A stretch of DNA of 64,000 bases, taken from assembly GCF_000182925.2 (NCBI RefSeq), contig NC_026503.1, positions 4,464,001 to 4,528,000 on the forward strand, given 5' to 3'. Below are positions 1-10,432 of the stretch, in pieces. Position numbers and translations under genes: made by a program. Numbering within the stretch: the stretch's first letter is position 1; each line of letters opens with the position of its first letter. The DNA is from Neurospora crassa OR74A. Taxonomy: Eukaryota > Ascomycota > Sordariomycetes > Sordariales > Sordariaceae. Below the pieces are notes generated by a model. The model was given only the letters and a program-made list of their open reading frames with translations. It made no database searches and was not told the origin of the DNA.

Positions 1-3000
1 AGTCTCCTAGCAAAGGAAGAACAACCAAGTCCCACATAGATAACCAGCCCCTTTCATCGTCTTCCCAGGGTGAAACTTCGTTCAGCACTTACTATGAGTC
101 GTTTCCAAGTTCCGGCGGCGAGGGCGCAATTCCCGAGCCGAGTCGCTCAAATGGACTGGCTCGGAGCGAAGAAAGCGCTCGATCTCAGGTTCAAGTTCAT
201 GCCCCGGTGGTTGCAGCTCGGCTGAGAAATATTTGGCCGAAATTTCCCAAATGGCTACACGAAGCTCCTCTCGCTGTTGCATGGGAAGTTACCAGACTCT
301 TTATGCACTGCAAAGTAGACTTGGAAGACGAGAGCCTGGGCCTAAAGTACGACCCTTCCTGGTCTACCGCGCGCGATGTCACAGATATCTGGAAGACTCT
401 CTACCGGCTTGATGCTTTCCGTGGTAAACCCTTTCCAGAAAAGCCGCCCAACGACGTGTTCGTGACCGCAATGACGGGCAACTTTGAGAGCAAAGGTAGT
501 GCCGTTGTTCTCTCTGCTGTTCTAGACTACAATCCGGACAACTCGCCTACTGCGCCCCTTTACCTTGTGAAGCTGAAGCCGCTCATGTTCGAGCAGGGCT
601 GTCGACTCACCCGTCGGTTCGGTCCTGATAGGTTTTTCGAGATCCTTATACCGTCGCCTACGAGCACCAGCCCAAGTGTACCGCCGGTGGTCAGCAAACA
701 ACCAGGTGCGGTCGAAGAAGTCATCCAGTGGCTCACGATGGGGCAACATTCTCTTGTAGGCCGCCAATGGCGCGCTTTCTTCGCCAAAGATGCCGGATAC
801 AGGAAACCTCTCAGGGAGTTCCAGCTCCGCGCCGAGGACCCGAAACCCATCATCAAGGAGAGAGTCCACTTCTTTGCCGAGACCGGCATTACGTTCCGAC
901 CTGATGTGTTCAAGACGAGATCTGTCGTTCCGGCAGAGGAACCTGTAGAGCAACGGACCGAGTTCAAAGTTAGTCAAATGCTGGACTGGCTCCTGCAACT
1001 CGACAACAACACTTGGCAGCCGCACCTCAAGTTGTTCTCCCGTATCCAGCTCGGTCTGAGTAAGACATATGCCATTATGACATTGGAGCCTCACCAGATC
1101 AGACACCACAAGACCGATCTTCTTTCACCTTCAGGCACTGGCGAAGTGATGAATGACGGTGTAGGCCGCATGTCGCGAAGCGTGGCCAAGAGGATACGCG
1201 ATGTTCTCGGTTTGGGTGATGTGCCCTCTGCTGTGCAAGGGCGGTTTGGTTCGGCCAAGGGAATGTGGGTTATCGACGTTGACGACACAGGCGATGAGGA
1301 TTGGATCGAGACATACCCGTCCCAGCGCAAGTGGGAATGCGACTTCGTTGATAAACATCAACGTACCCTCGAAGTCCGGAGCGTGGCTTCTGAACTGAAG
1401 TCAGCTGGTCTCAACCTACAGCTGTTACCTGTCCTGGAAGATAGAGCCAGGGACAAGGTGAAGATGCGCCAGGCAATCGGTGACCGTCTTATCAACGATT
1501 TGCAACGACAGTTCAGCGAGCAAAAGCATGCTTTGAATCGCCCAGTGGAATTTCGCCAATGGGTTTACGAGAGTTATTCCAGTCGCGCAACTCGAGTCAG
1601 CCACGGCCGTGTGCCTTTTCTTGCTGGGCTACCTGACAGTCAAGAGGAGACACTGAACTTCTTGATGAACAGTGGGTTCGATCCCAAGAAGCAAAAGTAC
1701 TTGCAAGACATCGCCTGGGATCTTCAAAAGCGGAAATGTGACACGTTGAAGTCCAAGCTGAACATCCGTGTCGGTCGATCAGCATACATTTACATGATTG
1801 CCGATTTCTGGGGTGTGCTTGAGGAAAATGAGGTTCATGTCGGATTCTCCTCAAAGTTCAGAGACGAGGAGGAGTCTTTTACACTCCTATCGGACTGTGA
1901 TGTCCTCGTGGCGCGATCCCCAGCCCATTTCCCTAGTGATATCCAACGGGTTCGAGCAGTCTTCAAGCCAGAGCTCCACAGTCTCAAGGATGTAATCATC
2001 TTCTCTACTAAAGGAGATGTACCGCTTGCTAAGAAGCTATCTGGTGGAGACTACGACGGCGATATGGCCTGGGTCTGCTGGGATCCGGAGATCGTCGATG
2101 GTTTCGTCAATGCGGAAATGCCTCTGGAGCCCGACCTGTCTAGGTACCTAAAGAAGGACAAAACGACTTTCAAACAACTTATGGCCTCACACGGCACGGG
2201 CTCAGCGGCCAAAGAGCAGACTACATACGATATGATCCAGAAGAGCTTCCATTTCGCCCTGCAGCCCAACTTCTTGGGCATGTGCACTAACTACAAAGAA
2301 AGGCTCTGTTACATCAACAATAGTGTGTCTAACAAGCCGGCCATCATTCTTAGTTCACTGGTGGGAAACCTCGTCGATCAGAGCAAGCAAGGTATTGTCT
2401 TTAACGAAGCAAGCTGGGCTCAATTGCGTAGGGAACTGCTTGGCGGTGCATTGTCCCTTCCTGACCCAATGTACAAGAGCGACAGTTGGCTCGGGCGCGG
2501 AGAGCCTACCCACATTATTGACTACCTGAAATTCTCCATCGCCAGGCCTGCGATTGACAAGGAACTGGAAGCCTTCCACAATGCCATGAAAGCGGCCAAG
2601 GATACAGAAGACGGCGCTCACTTTTGGGATCCGGATCTCGCTTCCTACTACACGTTCTTCAAGGAGATTAGCGACAAGTCGCGATCGTCCGCACTGCTAT
2701 TCACGACTCTGAAGAACCGTATCGGCGAAGTCGAGAAAGAATATGGCAGGTTGGTCAAAAACAAGGAGATGAGAGACAGCAAGGACCCCTACCCTGTCCG
2801 CGTCAACCAGGTTTATGAAAAATGGTGCGCCATCACGCCTGAGGCGATGGACAAATCCGGAGCAAATTATGATTCTAAGGTGATCAGGTTGCTGGAGCTG
2901 TCCTTCCTCGCGGACCGTGAGATGAATACATGGGCATTGCTGAGGGCTAGCACGGCTTTCAAGCTGTACTACCACAAGAGCCCCAAGTTCGTGTGGCAGA

Positions 3001-3239
3001 TGGCGGGCAGACAGCTCGCGTACATTAAGGCGCAGATGACGAGCAGACCCGGTGAAGGCGCCCCGGCGTTGATGACCGCGTTCATGTATGCGGGCTTGAT
3101 GCCGGATAAGAAGTTTACGAAGCAGTATGTGGCCAGGCTGGAGGGCGATGGATCGGAGTACCCTGATCCGGAGGTCTATGAAGTGCTGGGCGATGATGAT
3201 TTTGATGGAATTGGTTTCACAGGGAATGGCGATTATTAG
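1..3239 (+). CDS. qde-1: RNA-dependent RNA polymerase QDE-1, 3' part of the gene
   Basis: Cell-encoded RNA-dependent RNA polymerase. In Neurospora QDE-1 makes double-stranded RNA from single-stranded templates for quelling (transgene-induced RNA silencing) and for DNA-damage-induced small RNAs, and it also has DNA-directed RNA polymerase activity. The frame is open from base 3, so the true start lies upstream; about 1,079 codons are visible and the gene is 5'-truncated by the window. The catalytic loop LSGGDYDGDMAW, with its three metal-binding Asp residues in the second double-psi beta-barrel, is encoded around 2037-2072. Exactly 391 residues follow the last Asp. I recall QDE-1 as 1,402 aa with catalytic Asp 1007/1009/1011, which gives the same distance. 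The residues also agree with the QDE-1 crystal-structure sequence as remembered. The visible part has no intron and ends in TAG at 3237-3239. The alternatives, paralogs SAD-1 and RRP-3, fit less well. Confidence 0.95.
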   Translation, partial: SPSKGRTTKSHIDNQPLSSSSQGETSFSTYYESFPSSGGEGAIPEPSRSNGLARSEESARSQVQVHAPVVAARLRNIWPKFPKWLHEAPLAVAWEVTRLFMHCKVDLEDESLGLKYDPSWSTARDVTDIWKTLYRLDAFRGKPFPEKPPNDVFVTAMTGNFESKGSAVVLSAVLDYNPDNSPTAPLYLVKLKPLMFEQGCRLTRRFGPDRFFEILIPSPTSTSPSVPPVVSKQPGAVEEVIQWLTMGQHSLVGRQWRAFFAKDAGYRKPLREFQLRAEDPKPIIKERVHFFAETGITFRPDVFKTRSVVPAEEPVEQRTEFKVSQMLDWLLQLDNNTWQPHLKLFSRIQLGLSKTYAIMTLEPHQIRHHKTDLLSPSGTGEVMNDGVGRMSRSVAKRIRDVLGLGDVPSAVQGRFGSAKGMWVIDVDDTGDEDWIETYPSQRKWECDFVDKHQRTLEVRSVASELKSAGLNLQLLPVLEDRARDKVKMRQAIGDRLINDLQRQFSEQKHALNRPVEFRQWVYESYSSRATRVSHGRVPFLAGLPDSQEETLNFLMNSGFDPKKQKYLQDIAWDLQKRKCDTLKSKLNIRVGRSAYIYMIADFWGVLEENEVHVGFSSKFRDEEESFTLLSDCDVLVARSPAHFPSDIQRVRAVFKPELHSLKDVIIFSTKGDVPLAKKLSGGDYDGDMAWVCWDPEIVDGFVNAEMPLEPDLSRYLKKDKTTFKQLMASHGTGSAAKEQTTYDMIQKSFHFALQPNFLGMCTNYKERLCYINNSVSNKPAIILSSLVGNLVDQSKQGIVFNEASWAQLRRELLGGALSLPDPMYKSDSWLGRGEPTHIIDYLKFSIARPAIDKELEAFHNAMKAAKDTEDGAHFWDPDLASYYTFFKEISDKSRSSALLFTTLKNRIGEVEKEYGRLVKNKEMRDSKDPYPVRVNQVYEKWCAITPEAMDKSGANYDSKVIRLLELSFLADREMNTWALLRASTAFKLYYHKSPKFVWQMAGRQLAYIKAQMTSRPGEGAPALMTAFMYAGLMPDKKFTKQYVARLEGDGSEYPDPEVYEVLGDDDFDGIGFTGNGDY

Positions 3240-3995
3240 TCGGGTTGCTTGGAGGGGGCCGCTGCATCCTTATTTTTCTGATTTTCCGAGTCTTTGGTGC
3301 TGGGAATGGGAATCTTCTGACCATGTTCCCTATGGGTGAGTGCTCATTTTATGGACTTCAGTTTTGGAGTTTTCTTTCGGCTTTGAGATCTGCCTGAGCA
3401 AGCGAGGCGTGGGACATTCGGTTGGTCGCTAGAACATAAAACGAAAATGGGAGATGATATGATTCTTCGTGGCGTGATAATATTGAGATATTTGGGTGCT
3501 GTGCTTTGTATCCATGTCGCAGATATTCGTTCCTACTTGTTGCCCGCGAAGCAGATTTGGTCCAACTTTCAAACAATAGTCAGCAACCTTGAGGAAACTA
3601 TCGATCTCGATACAGACGCTTAGAATAAATAGCGTCCTCGCTCCCTTAGCCTCCGACCTCCATCCTAGGTGGAGCACCCGGGATCTCCTAGACTCCTTTC
3701 AGACCTGTCTAAGTGAGATATATAGTGCAAAGCAGTTGGTGTTACACTTTGGTATTACATCAACAAGACAATTTGAGATAGACTCATTCCCTCCGGTTTT
3801 CTTCCGATTGCGACTCTATTTGATGATTTTTTTTCCATCTACCCCTGACAAGCATAACTCTAGCAAATCTTTTTGCTGAATGAATGTAGGCTCTTTGGGA
3901 TTTCGAGGTTTTGACCTTGAAACCTTTGATCTTTTGTTCTTTTGCCTTTTCGTTGAGTTGGAAAGTATATCAACTCTACCTGATCACATCGGAAG
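3240..3995. other. 3' flank of qde-1 and spacer
   Basis: AT-richer, non-coding sequence between the qde-1 stop and the CAA repeat. Small open frames on both strands (for example around 3358-3677) show no family resemblance and no splice support. It probably holds the qde-1 3'UTR and the start of the promoter or leader of the next gene. Confidence 0.5.
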
Positions 3996-4293
<298 letters not shown>

Positions 4294-4398
4294 TATCAGG
4301 TTTAACCTCGGTACCATTTGTAACAGACCGAGCGACCTCATAGCTTTATGGGAAAATTAATACACGTCCAGAGATACATAACAAATACAACAACAACA

Positions 4399-5161
4399 AT
4401 GAAGTTCAAAGAGTTTCTCGCCCGCCGTTCCACCACCACCAGCACCACCACCACCCACAGCATAAACCTCGAGTGTATGAGTGACGAGTACAACATGAAC
4501 CGTCGACGATCATTTGGTCGAGGAGGAGCAGGGAATATCCGTATGTGTCCTTTTTTTATTTCCCCTTCCCTTTCTTTCTTTTTTCATCCTCGATTCTTCC
4601 CTCCCCGTGCCCGCTGCTCGACAACTAACACCAAGTCAATACCTAGGTTCCCGAGAAGAAGCTGTAACTTTCCCTCCCATCATCATGTTCACGCCCATGT
4701 CCATGTCCACGTCTATCCGCTCCAGCATGATCCACCATCATATTGATCATGAACCGGGTTCCGGTGGTGGCGACGAAAGCGAAACCGCAAGCGCAAGCAC
4801 CTCAGACAACATGGAAACCAGCGGGGGGAGTAATCCCGAGAATGATGATGATGCAGTCCACAGGCCAACTTGCCCATATCAGTTTCACTACCGGTATCAT
4901 TATCGGCATTATCGACCTGGGCATTTTAGTGGTGGCGGCAGTAGCGGCGGCAGCAGCAGTGGTGGCAGCAGCAGTGCATGGAGCTCCATGTCTGTTTCTT
5001 CGTCTACTTTGGGCACGCGGGAGTCTGTGGCTTTGTTGGGTGGTAGTAGAAGAGGTAGGTTGTTGAGTGGGATGAGGCAGGTGTTGAGCGGTGGAAGCGG
5101 TCGAAGCGGTGGAAGCGGTGGGAGTGGGTATGGACATAAAAATGGGCAGTCACCGCGATAG
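4399..5161 (+). CDS. Par32/DUF3602-like protein, two exons
   Basis: Exons 4399-4540 and 4647-5161 give 218 aa. The intron 4541-4646 has donor GTATGT, branch ACTAAC at 4623-4628 and acceptor CTAG. The join is phase 1 and restores one frame from MKFKEFLARR to TAG. The end of exon 1 encodes FGRGGAGNIR, the hallmark of the DUF3602 family. The best-known member is budding-yeast Par32, a phosphoprotein in TORC1/ammonium-permease control, so a signalling or regulatory role is inferred only. Exon 2 is low-complexity: Met/Ser/His-rich start, acidic stretch, aromatic His-Tyr-Arg patch, then Gly/Ser repeats and a basic tail. An in-frame ATG at 4348 could add 17 residues. The later ATG was chosen for its CAACAATG context. 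Most family members carry several GRGGAGN motifs; only one is clear here. Confidence 0.7.
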
Positions 5162-5742
5162 AGGAAAAGAGGAGAAGGAGAGTTTTTATTGAGTTGGTGG
5201 GGAAGGAGAAGAAAAAAAATCAAAAAACGGGCGTGGCTTTGTTTTTGTCTGATCGTGGGCGGACGAACGGATTCTTGCTGGGTAGTAGTTTTGGTGTAGG
5301 CGTTGGGGTTATAAAAAAATAAAAGGGGACGAACTTGGTTAGGATGTGTTGGGTTGGGATAGAAATCAAGAGTAATGATGGGAAAACAGGAATGGATTGG
5401 AATGAGATATCTTGGTAGGCTGGTGGGAAGCAAAAGTTGTGTGTTTTCGTGGGTCATGATGGGTGTTGAAGCAGTAAAGGAGGGCAGGAAAGGAGCAGAC
5501 GGGTATCAAAAGTTTCATAGCTTGATTAAAGTTCTTGATGGCCAACACCTGATCTTCATGATGTAAGATTTCCCAACTTGATAACATTGCATTGAAGACG
5601 GTATGTTGGAAAGTTTGAAGTGGAAATGCTGGCGGCGGCGAGGGGGAGGTCCGTCGGCGGCATGACTCATATTTCTCCACAACTGTTTGTCCCGATATAG
5701 ACCCTTGCTTCAACCAAATGTTACAACAATAGCTTCAAGGGC
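5162..5742. other. Spacer between Par32-like gene and tRNA
   Basis: Purine-rich on the + strand at first (likely 3'UTR of the preceding gene), then mixed sequence. Minus-strand frames at 4909-5457 and 5366-5713 are compositional (Pro/Leu-rich) and do not look like proteins. No RNA gene is seen before the tRNA. Confidence 0.45.
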
Positions 5743-5814
5743 GGCTCTGTGGTGTAGTGGTAGCATACTTGCTTTGGGTGCAAGTGGTCCCAGGTTCGAA
5801 CCCTGGCTGAGCCC
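5743..5814 (+). tRNA. tRNA-Pro (anticodon TGG), no intron
   Basis: The 72-nt sequence folds as a cloverleaf. The acceptor arm is GGCTCTG with CTGAGCC plus discriminator C. The anticodon stem is CTTGC/GCAAG with loop TTTGGGT, so the anticodon is TGG at 5775-5777. The T stem is CCAGG/CCTGG with loop TTCGAAC. The A box (TGGTGTAGTGG) and B box (GGTTCGAACCC) are intact, and a T8 run shortly downstream can end Pol III transcription. One T-T mismatch lies in the acceptor stem (positions 6 and 67). The anticodon loop resembles that of yeast tRNA-Pro(UGG). Confidence 0.92.
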
Positions 5815-6662
5815 TTCTAGCAATATTTTTTTTCTCTTTTTTCGACTTTGCTAGTTTGCTCGTCTTGTTATGATTTGAGAGTGGATGCCGCTTGCTTTTT
5901 TGGCTGCGGCTGTGCGCGGGCCTGCCGGTGACCTGCCCTGCCCGATGTCGGGACCTGCATTGCAGCGGGCAACCATCAACACAACATCGTCAAGACAAAA
6001 CACCTCCTTGAACAAAACTCCACTTTTTGTGAGTGTTGGAGAGACGATTGTCTTATCCAGCCAATACACACCTATTTTGCGGCCTTGGAAAGCTGTTGGT
6101 TTAACATGTTCCGCGACTGCGCCTCTCCTCCAGCTCCAGCTCCAGCGTCCATACGTTGGACTGTTGGTTATGTCGATGCCATTCGGTCGTGAACTGACCC
6201 TTGAACACGGAACGCGGTATGTTAGGGAGGGGCATTGTGAAGATCAAGATTGAAAATGAATTCTGCAAGTTCCCATCCCGATACATCCCATAGACGACGT
6301 CTACACTAAATGCAAAAGAAAATTGCAGAACAGACGACAATCATGCTTCCTAGTCCTCCCTTGAACACGGTACTTTCGTTCACAATGGCATTTGCTTCCT
6401 GTTCATCAATGTCTCAGATCACACCTGGGTACTTGAGCCATGGAAAAAGAGAGCAACATTCCGGTGACCTGCCAACGGGATGGAATTCGCATACCTTTGC
6501 ACCATGCCTCGCTCGTAGGGAGCTAGAAGAGCTATGATGGCGTGGAACCGAGAGCCAACAGAGAGCGAATAGGTATTTCTACCATTGGTTCCCCATGTAT
6601 ATCCTCTCTCTGTTTTTCTTTTTCAGCCTGTTACGTCGAGTTGCTACATTAAGAGATACAAA
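5815..6662. other. Spacer upstream of the aspartic protease
   Basis: Begins with the T-rich Pol III terminator after the tRNA, then unique sequence with only short frames on either strand. CT-rich stretches near 6600-6630 look like a fungal promoter or leader. No gene can be supported. Confidence 0.45.
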
Positions 6663-8645
6663 ATGCTTCACTCACAAAACATTGCCTCGTTGGGCGCTCT
6701 CCTCCTCTTGGCCCAGACATCAACGACACTCGCTCATCCTGCCAGACACAATTACCACCACAAGCACCACACCGTCAGGAATATCGCAGTTGAACACCAC
6801 ATCGGAGTTCCAGCTGATACAAGTGACATACTGTGGTCGGATCACACCGCGCAGACGTCGTCGAGAAAGAGGGGAAGCCTGGAAGATGGCAGCAAGGGGC
6901 GCAAAGAGGATGAAGGAAGGACCTTTACGATCCGCCAGGTCAAGAACCCTCGTCTCGAAAGACGAAGTACCACACAGCGCAATGGTCTGTCAGCTTTGCT
7001 TCACGCCTACGCCAAGTACGGTGTTGAGCCGTCGCCCAGGATCAAGAGGGCCATGAAGCTGAACCCGGCTTTTCGTGAATATCGGGAAGAGCTTGAGAAG
7101 AGTATGACTACACTGTCCCCTATAACATAACAGCATAGAAGCAAGAGCTGATAAGCTTATCAACAGGAGGCGATATCACGGCCACAGTCGCAGCCATTCC
7201 CCCACCCGGGAACTACGAGTACGTCTCGCCTGTCGAGATCGGCACACCTCCGCAGACGGTATGGATGAACATCGACACCGGCTCTGCCGACTTGCAAGTC
7301 CTCCTTTCTTTTCTCTAGTCACCACAAACAAAACGTCTCGCTAACAGAAAACAAAAACAGCTGGGTAGTCTCCACCGACACCCCTCGCTACCAAACCCGC
7401 GGCCACGCCATCTACGACCCACACACCTCCAACAGCTCGGTCCTGGTCCCCGACCTCAATTGGCGCATCACCTACGCCGACGGCTCCGGCGCCCACGGCA
7501 TCGTCTACCAAGACCGCGTCTCCATGGACGAAACGCTGTCTTTCCCCTCGCAAGTCGTGCAATCTGCCACTTCCATCTCATGGGACTTCACCACGGACCC
7601 ATACGTCAGCGGGATCATGGGCTTGGGTATGTCGTCTGGTAATACGGTTAGTGACAGTATCAAGGATGTGGAGGCCAGAACGGGGGTGAAGATCTTGACG
7701 TTTATGGATAATGTGAGAGAACAGTTGAAGGAGCCGGTTTTCACCGCGAATCTGAGGGATAATGCGGAGGGAAGCTATGGGTTCGGGTTCATCAATGAGA
7801 CGGAGTATATGGGCGAGGTGAGGTATGTGGATGTCAAGGAGGATGGCATCTTTTGGGAGTTTGAGGTGGGGGGCTACTTGATTGGGAGCGAGGAGGAGGA
7901 GGAGAAGGCAGATGATGATCCAGTGATGATGGACCCTGCTCAGCCCGATGAAAACCCGAATACTAAGCAGGCGTCAACGACCATCCAGTCCGACCAGCCT
8001 ACCTCAATGCAATCAAACCCCATCACACCTTCTCCGACCCAAACCGCCCAACCAGACACCTCATCCTCATCCTCCCCCCTTCTCCTCGAAACCACAAACT
8101 CAACCTCCACCACCAACCAAAAACGAATCTCCTACCCCTTCACCACCATAGCCGACACAGGCACCACCCTCCTTCTCCTCCCCGACCGCGTCGTATCCGA
8201 CTACTACTCCACCATCCCGCGCGCCTTTTACTCCCCAGAATGGGCAGGCTACCTCTTTCCCTGCGCTTACACTTCTTCTCTACCCGATTGGTCCTTTTTC
8301 CTCGGCTCCGCTGCATCTGAGACCACTACCACGACGTCTGATTCTAAAGCCGAGCCCAAACCTGATATCGGCCCGGAAGAAGTCGAAGAAGGGCAGGAAA
8401 AAGGGCAGGAAGAAAAAGGGTTCTACTACAAAGGCACAGTCCCCGGGCGGTACATGAACTATGGCGAAGTGAACGCAACCTGGTGCTACGGCGGGATGCA
8501 GAGCAGTGAGGACATTGGGTTTAGTATTTTTGGGGATGTGTTGCTTAAGGCGCAGTTGGTAGTGTTTGATTTGGGAGGGATGAGGGTGGGGTTCGCGGGG
8601 AAGGAGTTGGCAGAGGGGGTTGGAAAGGGGGAGGTGAGTTTGTGA
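6663..8645 (+). CDS. Secreted pepsin-type aspartic protease, three exons
   Basis: Exons 6663-7101, 7167-7293 and 7361-8645 give 616 aa. A family A1 endopeptidase, probably secreted or wall/vacuole-associated. A hydrophobic signal (about residues 1-23, ending TTLA) is followed by a His-rich, basic propeptide. The first active-site motif DTGSADFW lies near residue 183, the flap Tyr in ITYADGSGAHG follows, and the second motif ADTGTTLLLL is near residue 454. The C-terminal pattern SIFGDVLLKAQLVVFDLG is standard for the family. Intron 2 (7294-7360) uses a GC donor: only cutting TT|GCAAGT restores DFWVVS, while a GT cut leaves the frame. Intron 1 (7102-7166) is GT-AG. At 616 aa it is long for the family (usually about 400) because of a Ser/Thr/Pro/Gln-rich insert before the second Asp motif and an acidic Glu/Lys insert after it. 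No GPI-type tail is seen. Confidence 0.88.
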
Positions 8646-9321
8646 ATGGGTGATGGATGGATGGGTAGATATCATGAGGTGGTGAGGTGATGATGATGGG
8701 AGACGGGTGGAAGACGGAGTCTAGTGTGTACACTACTGATAGACTTGAAAAGAGATAGGGAAGGAAAAATCATAAACGCAAGGGGGGTGAATACCCATCC
8801 ATTGTTGTATGTCTGACGAACTTTGAATCAGGAACATCCAGCGGCTATACGCCTATTCATTCCTTTGTACCGACCCGCGTCCGAGACAAAATAGATGAAA
8901 CTAACCAACAGGCTCTGCCAACCAGTCCCGCTACCGCTCGCTAAGATGAAAAGAAAAAAAAACAAAAAAAAAAAACGCCGTTGCAAGACTGTGCTAAGAA
9001 TTACAACAATTCGAAAAGACATCGGCTAGAGTCCCATTTGGCTATTACTATCCAGGAATTGCCTAGATTACAAGATTAGAGGTGCGAAAAAGACACTAGA
9101 TGCGTGGTAAGAGTATACCCAAGGTATATTGTCAACGGTCTCAACTATTTTGTCTAGGACGAGCGACCTCCGCCATCCTCTCCCCTTCTTTCCAACGAGT
9201 ACAGATCTCCCACGGCCTTCCCAGCGTGTAAATCATTCATGCAAATCAAGTAGCCATCATCTCTTCGCATTCTACCGTTCTCCTAGGACGGCATCAAAAG
9301 GACCGTGTTTTCAAATGCTCA
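8646..9321. other. Spacer 3' of the aspartic protease
   Basis: GATG-rich start (likely 3'UTR), then mixed sequence. It holds one copy of a short dispersed repeat (8704-8760). The small frames at 8828-9022 and 9129-9374 show no recognisable protein. Confidence 0.4.
8704..8760 (+). repeat. Dispersed short repeat, copy 1
   Basis: The segment beginning GGTGGAAG and containing GTGTGTACACTACTGAT then GACTTG is closely matched at 10595-10646. The central 33 bases differ at only two positions. Its identity is unknown. Confidence 0.7.
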
Positions 9322-9459
9322 TCAACCCACCCCAGCCAGTTTGTACCGCTTCACAAATACAATGTAAACATTAACGCTGATGATGATCAACAAAGAAAAA
9401 GCCAAATCAAACAAGGTCAACGGCGTCGGCTCGATAGGCACTTTAGAGACAGAAGACAT
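9322..9459 (-). CDS. 45-residue single-span membrane ORF or last exon of a spliced gene
   Basis: From ATG at 9459 to TGA at 9322 the minus strand encodes 45 aa: short polar start, Pro-rich VPIEPTPLTLFDL, one strong transmembrane segment (LAFSLLIIISVNVYIVFV) and a basic end. It could be a stand-alone microprotein. It could also be a terminal exon: just upstream on the minus strand is an intron-like stretch (donor CAG|GTAGGT near 9502, branch GCTAATC, acceptor AAAG near 9444), and joining there gives DYPPAPVPIEPTP in one frame. Not recognised as a known small subunit. Confidence 0.4.
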   Translation of the reverse strand: MSSVSKVPIEPTPLTLFDLAFSLLIIISVNVYIVFVKRYKLAGVG

Positions 9460-9565
9460 TGATTAGCAGCTGAGCAGAGATGGCTGAAGAACGAAACCTA
9501 CCTGGCGCTGGAGGGTAGTCTCAAACAACCGCCTCTCCGAGTGAACTCAAGCGGCACCGACAGCA

Positions 9566-9934
9566 TCATATGGTGGCGGTGGTGCTTGGGGTTCTTCTGG
9601 TGGTGTCCTTGGTTGTACTTTTGGAAGACCTTGCTGGTTCGTGGCATGGGTGATCTTTCATCAAATGGTGGAGATCAGTATCTCTAATGGCCATGCCCCA
9701 AGAAACAAGATAGATGAGTGCTAGGCATATTGTTGTGATACGAGTCCGTCCGGTGATTGGAGGCATTTGGTGGAACGTGTCGATGGCTCCATTGCAATGA
9801 ACCCAGATTTTTATTGACCGATACCAGAACCAGATGTACCCGATGACAACCCATCCAATAATGGTTGGAATGACTGTCTGGGTTGGGAAATTGGCGTTGT
9901 TAGCCTTAAGGGCTATTGGGATAGTGATGTTCAT
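9566..9934 (-). CDS. Candidate membrane-protein exon(s), structure unresolved
   Basis: The open frame encodes two likely membrane spans, around IPTIIGWVVIGYIWFW and ITTICLALIYLVSW, separated by a short polar loop. The start at 9934 may not be the real one: CTAACAA followed by CCCAACCCAG near 9887-9909 looks like a branch site and acceptor. A short first exon (ATG at 10209, encoding MSNSTVP before GTATGC) would join it in frame. Downstream, the +1 frame encodes a better C-terminus (QGLPKVQPRTPPEEPQAPPP then PYDAVGAA stop), so an exon boundary or frameshift may lie near 9640. No family was recognised. Confidence 0.35.
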   Translation of the reverse strand: MNITIPIALKANNANFPTQTVIPTIIGWVVIGYIWFWYRSIKIWVHCNGAIDTFHQMPPITGRTRITTICLALIYLVSWGMAIRDTDLHHLMKDHPCHEPARSSKSTTKDTTRRTPSTTATI

Positions 9935-10432
9935 CCTACGATATTTATTAGTATATGAGAAAGGAGTTGGAGAGATGGGAAAGTAGAGAGTTGAATAGTA
10001 AGCGAGAAATATACTTGGAGGAGTGCCTTTGAGGAAGTCAGGTCTGATAGTCTAATTGTTGGATGATCTGACGGTCTGAGAATACTTGATAGAAATTTTT
10101 GTATAATATAATGATCAAAGTTTGGTTGAATGTTGGGAGAGAAGGATTTGAGGGCTATTGTAAGTCGTATGCGACCAGTGGGGCATACTGGGACTGTTGA
10201 GTTTGACATCTTGCTGACTATCGCTGTTGTGTTGGAAGATGTTGCAGAGCCGGGAAGTAGAGAGCAAGATAGTGCGCGAGATGACGATGTGATGCGAAAG
10301 TTTGGTTTTCAAGAAAAGAATTTGAGGGGGGATGCAGTGGTTTAAGTACCTTGGGAGGGCTTGGATTTGGTTTCCTGTCCATTTGCTTTCATCCTTGTGA
10401 TCAGTCATCCTTTCTCTACGAGCGAAGCTCAC

